Assembly: GCA_030633305.1 (NCBI GenBank)
Contig: DAOVTB010000015.1
Coordinates: 1 to 39,896, forward strand
Source: Candidatus Muiribacteriota bacterium
GTDB lineage: Bacteria; Muiribacteriota; DAOVTB01
Direction of reading: 5' to 3'
Length of the DNA: 39,896 bases
Shown: positions 14,758 to 22,600 of the stretch, piece after piece
How positions within the stretch are numbered: position 1 is the stretch's first letter
Layout of the letters: every line of letters begins with the position of its first letter
Program-made: the position numbers and the translations under genes
Notes under the pieces: generated by a model
Database searches by the model: none
Seen by the model: the letters and a program-made list of their open reading frames with translations, nothing else
Told to the model about the DNA's origin: nothing

Positions 14758-17622
14758 ATGTCATACAGTCAGGATTACATTGATTTCTGCCGTCCATATC
14801 TGGGAAAGCTTTTAAAAGCAATCAGAATGGATGTTGATTTCTATAGAGGTGATAGTAATAACCTTTTCTATAAAAAAAATACTGGTAATGATGTCAAGGT
14901 TCTAGACCTGCTTGGTGGTTTTGGCACTGGTCTTTTTGGTCATCACCATCCGAGACTGACTCAGGTCCTGAGTGGCTGTCTCATAAAAAAGACTCCATTC
15001 AATACTCAGGGAAGCTGTCGAACAAAAAGCGCTGTCCTGACTAAAAAACTTAGTCAGATTATGTTCGACAGTTTTGGTCATAATTACATTACAACGCTTA
15101 CCAATACAGGCACTGAAACAGTTGAAGCTGCAATTAAACATTCTCTTAGATCATTCGGAGTAAAAACCAAACTTAAAAGAAATGATTTTCAGAAACGAAT
15201 TATTTTGCTTAAAAGAGCAGTTAAAGCAGAAAAACTAATCGTATCAAATAATACACTTGACGCTCTAAGTACACAGCTTCGTTCAACATATACTCTTACC
15301 CTCAAAGAATTATTTGAATTTGTTGAAAATTCACAGAAAACTGCGTTTTCAAAAAAACCTGTTTTTTTCAGTCTTAAAAAAGCTTTTCATGGTCAGACCT
15401 GTGGTTCAGTACAATTGACGCATTATCAGGATTACAGAGAATACTATGAACATCTGGGACCTGAAACAATATTCATTGATCCTGATAGTGCTTCACTGAA
15501 ACAAGCTATTGAATCAACCACAATTACTTACTGGAATCTAAAAAGGTCCAGAGGAAAACTGATATTGAATTCAGAAAAACATTATCCTATTTCTGCTTTA
15601 TTTGTAGAGCCTGTCCAGGGGGAAGGCGGAGTGCATCCATTATCAGATAAATTTCTTATTTCCTGTCGAAAACTGGCAGATAAATTTAAATTTCCGCTGG
15701 TGTTTGATGAAATCCAGACAGGCATGGGTAGAACCGGAAGTTTTTTTAACTGTATTAAGCGAAATATCAAACCGGATTATTGCCTCGTTGCCAAAAGCCT
15801 TGGCGGTGGACTTGTAAAAATAGGAGCAATGCTTGTTGAAGAATCACTTTATAATGATGAATTCGGATATCTACACAACTCGACTTTCGTTGAAGATGAC
15901 CTCAGTTCCGCTGTAGCAATTGAAGCAATTGACTTACTTTTCGGCAAAGAAAATCTTATGAATAGATGCACTAAGATGGGACAATTCCTGTTAGATGGCA
16001 TTACTGAAATCCAAAAAAAATATCCAGGTGTGATACGTGAAGTTAGAGGTGCAGGATTGATGATAGGAATAGAATTTATGCGCCTTGATAATAGTCCTTC
16101 ACGTGCATTAAGATCATTATCAAGGCAAAACCTGCTTGTTTTTGTTATAACAGGTTATTTTTTAAAAGAACATAATATTAGAGTTGCCCCCACAATGTCT
16201 GACCACTGTACAATGCGACTGTTACCCTCCGCACTGATCGCTGAAAAAGATTGTTTAAGATTCATCACAGCTCTGGGAAAGTTATGCGAAATTATAAAAA
16301 AACAAAATCTTTACAGACTTACACGATACATTGTCGACCAGGAAATGCCTGGTGATAAAACTATAATCAATGATTATTCTAATACTAAGGACCCGGCAGG
16401 AGTTATTTTAAATGATACAAATATTACCAAAGTATCTTTTGTAAATCACTTTATTCAAGCTGAAGATATGAAGCTATGGGATGAAGGATTCTCTGAATTT
16501 TCAAATGAATCAATGAAAAAATTTTTATTGAATACGTGGGAAATCATGCAACCATGTTTTTATGATGAATTTCTGGTTAAATCAATCACTGGGGCAGAAA
16601 TAATCTTCAAATACATCGCAATAAGTGTAAGTTCTGAGATTTTCAATGAAAAAATGCTAAATCTCGATATTGATCATATCAGAGATCTTATCGAAAAGGG
16701 TTTTGATCTTGCCGTTGAAGATGGATGTACAATGGTAGGATTTGGTGGTTATACTTCAATATTAACCAGAAACTGCAAAACAATAATCTCTGAAAAATCC
16801 GGTGCAACTACTGGAAATGCCTTGACTGTTTCAATGGGTTTAGAAGCTCTTGAACATGAAGCAAAATTAAAAGAAATAATAATTGAAAATTCATGTTTTG
16901 CCGCAGTTGGTGCTGCAGGAAATATTGGCTCGATATATTGTGAGTTAATGGCTGACTCTGTACCAGAAATCCTACTTATTACAAGACCAGGCGGTGAAGA
17001 AAAACTTTTTCCTGTAGCAGAAAAAATATACTTTCAGGCAATAAGTCATATTTGGGAAAAAAATTCACCTGTTTCTGGTATTGCTTCTGTTATAAAAGAT
17101 TCCATTTCAGTAAAAAATTTTATAACAGGAAATAAAGATCCTGAAGAAATCGGTTATGAACTAAGAACACTTCTTGAAAATGAACTTGGTGATAATATTC
17201 CTGTTAAAATTGGTTCAGATCTTGGGTTGTTAAAAAATGCCGATCTTATACTCGGGGCCAGTAATTCTTCTGACTCACTGATATTTCCTGAAATGCTTTC
17301 TGACAGGCCTATTGTTATATGTGATATTTCAGTACCAATGGACACAGACCAATCAGTTATAGATTCTCGACCAGATATTGATGTTATTCAAGGTGGAATT
17401 GCAAAACTTCCTCTTAATCCTGAATTCAAGGTAAAAGGAATAAGACTTGATTACAGCCAGGCTTTTTCCTGTATGGCTGAATCAATGATTCTTGGTCTTG
17501 AAGGCATTAAGGAAAATTTCAGTTACGGGGAAATCACCAGGGAATTGGTAAAAGAAGCTGGGAGGCTTGCTAAGAAACATGGTTTTACACTGGCAAGGTC
17601 TAAAAAAGAAAAAAGCATGTAA
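14758..17622 (+). CDS. Class III aminotransferase fused to a long-chain acyl-ACP reductase domain
   Basis: A 954-aa two-enzyme fusion, probably cytoplasmic. Residues about 30-520 are a PLP-dependent class III (ornithine-type) aminotransferase: FVEPVQGEGG, VFDEIQTGMGRTG and AKSLGGG with the Schiff-base Lys at about 346. It has an extra helical insert at about 135-190. Residues about 555-950 match cyanobacterial acyl-ACP reductase (AAR): GFGGYTSILTRN, TTGNALT, the nucleotide-binding GAAGNIGS (about 718-725), and near the end AFSCMAESM followed by EGIKENFSYG and KKHGF. The Cys at about 905 lines up with the catalytic thioester Cys of AAR. AAR reduces acyl-ACP to a fatty aldehyde, and a class III aminotransferase can turn an aldehyde into an amine, so the inferred product is a long-chain alkyl amine. 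PigE of prodigiosin synthesis is a conceptual parallel (reductase plus aminotransferase). Substrate unproven. Confidence 0.9.
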   Translation: MSYSQDYIDFCRPYLGKLLKAIRMDVDFYRGDSNNLFYKKNTGNDVKVLDLLGGFGTGLFGHHHPRLTQVLSGCLIKKTPFNTQGSCRTKSAVLTKKLSQIMFDSFGHNYITTLTNTGTETVEAAIKHSLRSFGVKTKLKRNDFQKRIILLKRAVKAEKLIVSNNTLDALSTQLRSTYTLTLKELFEFVENSQKTAFSKKPVFFSLKKAFHGQTCGSVQLTHYQDYREYYEHLGPETIFIDPDSASLKQAIESTTITYWNLKRSRGKLILNSEKHYPISALFVEPVQGEGGVHPLSDKFLISCRKLADKFKFPLVFDEIQTGMGRTGSFFNCIKRNIKPDYCLVAKSLGGGLVKIGAMLVEESLYNDEFGYLHNSTFVEDDLSSAVAIEAIDLLFGKENLMNRCTKMGQFLLDGITEIQKKYPGVIREVRGAGLMIGIEFMRLDNSPSRALRSLSRQNLLVFVITGYFLKEHNIRVAPTMSDHCTMRLLPSALIAEKDCLRFITALGKLCEIIKKQNLYRLTRYIVDQEMPGDKTIINDYSNTKDPAGVILNDTNITKVSFVNHFIQAEDMKLWDEGFSEFSNESMKKFLLNTWEIMQPCFYDEFLVKSITGAEIIFKYIAISVSSEIFNEKMLNLDIDHIRDLIEKGFDLAVEDGCTMVGFGGYTSILTRNCKTIISEKSGATTGNALTVSMGLEALEHEAKLKEIIIENSCFAAVGAAGNIGSIYCELMADSVPEILLITRPGGEEKLFPVAEKIYFQAISHIWEKNSPVSGIASVIKDSISVKNFITGNKDPEEIGYELRTLLENELGDNIPVKIGSDLGLLKNADLILGASNSSDSLIFPEMLSDRPIVICDISVPMDTDQSVIDSRPDIDVIQGGIAKLPLNPEFKVKGIRLDYSQAFSCMAESMILGLEGIKENFSYGEITRELVKEAGRLAKKHGFTLARSKKEKSM

Positions 17623-17746
17623 CCTGCGTCCTGAATGAGCGAATCTTGAAACTTTTTTCATCAATTTATGATTGCGGAGTAGGGTACTACACCTCATCAT
17701 AAATTGCCTTAAAAGTTCCAACCTTCATCTCATTCAGAACGCAGGT
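17622..17746. repeat. 125-bp imperfect palindromic element
   Basis: Outer arms at 17622-17639 and 17729-17746 are inverted repeats matching at 17 of 18 positions (ACCTGCGTCCTGAATGAG on the left). Inner paired blocks are TTGAAACTTTT (17646-17656) with 17711-17721, and CAATTTATGAT (17662-17672) with 17696-17706. The centre is GTAG-GGTA-CTAC at 17679-17690. The left end abuts the TAA stop of the fusion gene. A relic of one arm sits at 5034-5060. It could be a MITE/REP-like mobile palindrome that also works as a hairpin terminator. I see no ORF or transposase inside it. Confidence 0.85.
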
Positions 17747-17805
17747 GGGGTTTAAAAATAAAAAAAACAAAAACTACAAAACTGATAAAAATAATATTAT
17801 ATTCT

Positions 17806-17811
17806 GGAGAA
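17806..17811 (+). promoter_or_regulatory. Ribosome binding site deciding a TTG start
   Basis: GGAGAA lies 5-6 nt before TTG 17817. The longer reading from GTG 17745 would start inside the palindromic element and encode a Lys/Asn-rich run unlike this family. Confidence 0.6.
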
Positions 17812-17816
17812 AAATT

Positions 17817-19388
17817 TTGAAATTAGTTGTCAGCAACATGATGATTCCTATTGAACAGGATAGTTTAAAAACCTATCTGGAATTTGCTTCAAAAATTCTT
17901 GAGCTTGAATTTGAAAGCATTAAACTTCACAAAATCCTGAATAAGATATTCATTCCAAAAGATAAAAAACAATTTTACTATGAAGTTTCCATAGTTGTAT
18001 CTGTTTCTGATAATTATAAGAAACATAAAAAAATACCTCAATATAAACCAGATAAAATCTCTATTTACAAAAAATACAGTCTTGCAGAAAATCCTGTTAT
18101 AGTTGGATTTGGACCAGCAGGAATGTTTGCTGCTTTAGAGCTTATCAAACACGGAATTCGGCCTATAATCTTTGAACGTGGTAAAAAAATTGAAGATCGT
18201 GCAATTGATATTCAAAACTTCATAAAAACAAGAGTTTTAAACACAGAATCAAATATTCAATTTGGTGAAGGCGGCGCAGGATCATATTCAGACGGAAAAC
18301 TATTTTCAAGAAAACATAATACAATTTATGTACAAAAAGTTTTAGATACTTTTATTGAATTTGGAGCACCAGAAAATATCAGGTATATAAGTAAACCGCA
18401 TCTTGGAACAGATATTCTTTGCGAAATTGTAAGAAATATTAGAACTTATATTCTGGAAAATGGTGGTAGTATTCATTTTAACTCAAAACTTACAGAAATT
18501 ATTGTCCATAAAGGCCGAATTGAAGAAATTGTTATTAATGATCTTCAGAAATTTAAGACTTCAATACTTTATCTGGCAATTGGACACTCTGCCCGTGAAA
18601 CATTCCAAATGTTACATAATAAAGGTGTCATGCTGGAACAAAAACCTATTTCAGTCGGTGTTCGAATAGAACATCCGGTAGAAATAATTAACCTGATCAG
18701 ATATGGAAAAAAGTATCAGAATTATGAAGATCTGGAATCTGCAACTTATTCCTTTAATTTCACTAACAGAAAAATTAAACGTGGTGTTTACACATTCTGC
18801 CAATGCCCTGGTGGAGAAATTTTAAACGCCTCTTCACAAAATGGAATGATTGTAGTTAACGGTATGAGTTATTCAACAAGATCATCAAATTTCTCAAATG
18901 CAGCAATTGTAGTAACCTGCAAAACTGAAGATTACAACTCTCCTCACCCGCTTGCCGGAATTAAATTTCAAAAATCGATTGAAAAAGCTGCATTTAATAT
19001 AGGTAACTGGTCTGCACCAGCACAAAATCTAATTGATTTCATGACCAATAAATTATCTGATACTCTAAATGAAAATTCTTGTAAAATGGGTACCGTTCCT
19101 ATGGACATGAACCAGATTTTCCCTGAATTTATCATTAGAGAATTAAAAAATGCTTTTAATTATTGGAAAACTGAAGAACCATTATTTGTTTCTAAACATG
19201 GAATTCTTATTGCACCGGAAACAAGGACAACTTCTCCTGTAAAAATCGTCAGAAAAACTAACTTTGCATCAGTCAATATTCAGAACCTTTTTCCAATTGG
19301 CGAAGGAGCTGGTTATGCAGGCGGAATTACAAGTGCAGCAGTTGATGGTATAAAAGCTGTAGAAAAAAGCATTAGCCAATACACATGA
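17817..19388 (+). CDS. FAD-dependent dehydrogenase of the COG2509 type
   Basis: A 523-aa flavoprotein. After an N-terminal domain of about 90 residues (a ferredoxin-like cap typical of the family) comes the FAD-binding Rossmann motif PVIVGFGPAGMFAALEL (about 93-109). Then come the diagnostic FGEGGAGSYSDGKLFSR segment and the C-terminal FAD motif FPIGEGAGYAGGITSAAVDG. The family is widespread and still called 'uncharacterised FAD-dependent dehydrogenase'; its substrate is not known. Start: TTG 17817 is preferred because of its GGAGAA site and because it gives the usual family N-terminus (KLVVSNMMIPIEQD). ATG 17838 is possible but has no ribosome site. It is separated from the upstream gene by the palindrome, so it is probably its own unit. 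Confidence 0.88.
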   Translation: MKLVVSNMMIPIEQDSLKTYLEFASKILELEFESIKLHKILNKIFIPKDKKQFYYEVSIVVSVSDNYKKHKKIPQYKPDKISIYKKYSLAENPVIVGFGPAGMFAALELIKHGIRPIIFERGKKIEDRAIDIQNFIKTRVLNTESNIQFGEGGAGSYSDGKLFSRKHNTIYVQKVLDTFIEFGAPENIRYISKPHLGTDILCEIVRNIRTYILENGGSIHFNSKLTEIIVHKGRIEEIVINDLQKFKTSILYLAIGHSARETFQMLHNKGVMLEQKPISVGVRIEHPVEIINLIRYGKKYQNYEDLESATYSFNFTNRKIKRGVYTFCQCPGGEILNASSQNGMIVVNGMSYSTRSSNFSNAAIVVTCKTEDYNSPHPLAGIKFQKSIEKAAFNIGNWSAPAQNLIDFMTNKLSDTLNENSCKMGTVPMDMNQIFPEFIIRELKNAFNYWKTEEPLFVSKHGILIAPETRTTSPVKIVRKTNFASVNIQNLFPIGEGAGYAGGITSAAVDGIKAVEKSISQYT

Positions 19389-19418
19389 TCACATCGGTGT
19401 GGAATTCTGATCATATGT
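19381..19418 (+). repeat. Inverted repeat over the flavoprotein stop codon
   Basis: ACACATGATCA (19381-19391) and TGATCATATGT (19408-19418) pair at 10 of 11 positions around a 16-nt loop. No T-run follows, so it is at best a weak terminator or a binding site. The remaining bases to 19564 hold no gene I can support. Confidence 0.4.
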
Positions 19419-19564
19419 CATACAATAATTTATCTTCTTCAAGGTTCTTCAATGCGACTAATTTCCCTTTAGTTCAAAAAGAATAATACTTCCTCCTAGA
19501 TACATTTTATTGTTCTCATACTATTTTATTATATATTGTACATTTATCATAAAAGTATACATAA

Positions 19565-19593
19565 TTGACAAACATTTACTATGATGTTAGAAT
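19565..19593 (+). promoter_or_regulatory. Strong sigma-70 promoter of the giant-protein operon
   Basis: TTGACA (19565-19570) and TAGAAT (19588-19593) with an exactly 17-nt spacer match the consensus at 11 of 12 positions. The predicted start is near 19600, with a 30-nt leader to the TTG start at 19630. Confidence 0.82.
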
Positions 19594-19613
19594 TTTACTT
19601 AATCCTTAATCAA

Positions 19614-19619
19614 AGGTGG
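19614..19619 (+). promoter_or_regulatory. Ribosome binding site for the TTG start at 19630
   Basis: AGGTGG is a perfect six-base match to the anti-Shine-Dalgarno sequence, 10 nt before TTG. There is no ATG in frame between it and the hydrophobic signal segment, which supports TTG initiation. Confidence 0.6.
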
Positions 19620-19629
19620 GTCCGGGATT

Positions 19630-22600
19630 TTGTCAGATATCTGTACAGGAACAAAAATACTGCGTTTTTTGATTAAGGTGTTTTTCGCCTTTATTTTTGT
19701 TTTAATGTATAATCCTTTTTTTCTTTTTCCCTCAGGTGGACAATGGGAAAATATTAAGATTCTTAACAGAAGAAATTTCTATAAAAAGGCGTTAAATAAC
19801 AGATCTCAACCAAATGTAATCATTACAAACTGTGATATTTCTGGAAGTCTTTCGAGAAAACTTGTTTCTGTAAATAATATAGATACATTGATTTTCAAAG
19901 CCATTATAACTGGTCACGCGACTGGTAAAGGTTGGGGAAATTCAATTTTATACAGTTCGCTGCCTTCAGGATTTATGATCAGGAATTTCAGGCAGCTGGA
20001 TAAACCAACTGATTCTGAGAAAGAAATTTATCTGCTGAAAAAAAATGATGTTTCAATAGTAGTAAAGGCTCCTTCAAATTTCAAAGCTGAATTTGAAATA
20101 ATCGCCCCGTTAACTGTTATAAACAAGCAGATCAATATTGATTTACCGGTCCCTGCAGCTGGGCTCGGGATGCTTCATATGGAGTATTTTTCTGATCGAG
20201 AAGCGACCTTGACATCACGACCTGTTTCAATTGTTTCCAGTATATTTGATAACAACATTCAGAGCTTTGATATTAATCTCATAACAGGTTCTGTTATGAA
20301 ACTCAGGTTCGTTGATAATGACTACAGCACTGGTCAGATTAGTTATAAGGTTTTCCAGCAGTTAGGCGTTTCAGTTTCTCCTGACGAATTAAGAACGACT
20401 ATTAAAATAAGATTAAGTGAGATTAAAGGATTGCCTGAGAAAATAGTTCTGCAGCTTAGTGGTCAGGATTCAATAGCCGGTATTGTTGGAAATAATGTAA
20501 AAAGTTGGAAATCGGCAGGTGTATTAAATAATCGTATGGAAGTCACTGTTGAGTTGTTTAAGACCCGGCCCCAGGAGTTGACTTTTGATATGTTTCTTGA
20601 TGGTACAAGTGATGCGCATGGAAAATTTCATGTACCTGTCGTTGACTTGAAAAAATCAATTCAGACTCGTGGAACCATTGAAGTTCAACAAAGTAAGGGA
20701 TATTTTATAATAGAAGAAATGTCCAGCGGTGTAGTCAGAATCAAAAAAAATAATAATGATATTGGTTACAGTTTTTCAGGAAGCAGTATGAAACTGGTAC
20801 TGTCTATGAAAAAGATTCCAATACTTTTTGATATCAGTTGCAATACATTGAAAACCTATTGGCCCGATAGTATTAGAAGTTTATCTAAAATCAAGCTTGA
20901 AGTAGTATCAGGAATTCTTGAAAAAATATTTATCAATGTTCCGGCTGATTTTAAAACCGAAATAGTAACAGGTAAAATGCTTGCTGGCTGGAAGCCGGTC
21001 AAAGGTGGTATAGAAGTATTTCTTTCCGGTGCAAAACCTGGTTCAAGTTCAGAATTACAACTGGAGGGATTCACTCTCAATAAATCCGATGGTAAGGAAA
21101 ACAGAAAGATACTGTTGTGGGTTCCGGAATTCAGGAATGCGCGTGATGTGGCGGGTAAAATAGCACTGAATGTTATTAGTGACTTAATCCCTGAAAAAGT
21201 TTCAAAAATTGATTTTTCCATGAGGAGACTGGCACTTAAAGATCTTCCATTATGGATGCGTAATTCTCACATTGGATTTATTTATAATGGTTCTAATGTT
21301 ACATCCGATATTCAATTACTCAAGCCTGTTCCTTCAATACGTGTGGAATCTGTTTCACTTTTAGAGATCACGAAACTTACGTTGATATCAGAAACTGTTT
21401 ATAACCTGGAAGTTCGAGATGGTCCACTATTTAATGTTTCTTTTGATATTGGTACGAATGATGAATTAGATGATATTTCTGGTTTTGTACTTAGTACAAA
21501 GGATGAAAAAATAAGTGAATACAGCGAGAATATAATTTCAGAGACTTCCAGAGTCGGTAATGTACTGACTGTGTATTTCAATAAACCTGTAAAACCCGCG
21601 AGAAATAAGAATATTTATGCGAGGATAAAAATCTCTAAAACAACAAATCTCAAGTCTTTGTCTGTGAAAAAGGATTTTTATGGATTTCCTGTTCCAACAG
21701 TCAGAGGTCAAAAAGATATAAAAGGATATATTGTAATAAAGAGCAGGACAAGTAAAGAACTTGACTGGAAAAAAACTTCTGATACAAGGATCGAGGAATG
21801 TTCTATTTCAGTTCTACCATTTAAATGGTTTGGAAGTAGTGAAGGGGATATTGTTTTAAGATATTTCAATACTGGCAGGGCTTTGATAGAAGCGAAATTT
21901 CCAAAACCAAAATTTACAACCAGTTCCCAGACGCTGTTTTTGATTAACGTTTCAGCTGTAAATGCAGCAGCAAGAGTTGATTTTGACATATCTAGAGGTG
22001 AATTGGACCATATTATTGTGAGATTACCATCAGGTGCCAAGCAGCTCGCAGTAAAGACAAGCAACTTTAAAGAATGTACTGAATTGGGCAAAAATAAATG
22101 GAGAGTTGCATTTTCTTCAGCGATTAAAGGACGTACTATTATAAATTTTGAATATAGTATACCTTTATCACCCACGACAGATTCTGTAATTATTGCTCCC
22201 CCATTAGTTTCTGGCTCCTCAAGAAATAAAGGATTGATGGGCTTTAAATCAGTTCCAGAACTTGAATTGACCGAGGGGTATAATGCTCTAAAGGGAATTA
22301 CAAGGTATTCGGGAAAGAAACCTGTTAATCTGCGCGATGTAGGGGATGTTTACAGATTGAAAGGAAATGAACAACCTGAATTGAAGCTTTTAATTTCAAA
22401 TGTAAAGCGACAGAATAAGTTAAAAGCGCGGATCATCAAGTGTTCTCTTCAATCTGTTATTGAAAAAGGCGGAACTATATTCAACACTGTTACGGCGGAC
22501 ATTCTTAATCCGGGCGACAAACAGTTCATGTTGTTTTCGCTTCCTGCCAATTCACAGCTCTGGGGGGTATTTATTGATGATAAACCTGTTAAAGCTGGTA

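Noticed and set aside
17482-17721. 79-aa minus-strand ORF
   Set aside because: It is antisense to the fusion enzyme and extends into the palindrome; no initiation signals.
17745-17816. GTG 17745 as the start of the flavoprotein
   Set aside because: It lies in the repeat arm, adds a Lys/Asn-rich run and has no ribosome site; TTG 17817 fits the family better.
19415-19486. 23-aa ORF after the flavoprotein gene
   Set aside because: No ribosome site, no hydrophobic or Cys-rich character, and low-complexity composition.
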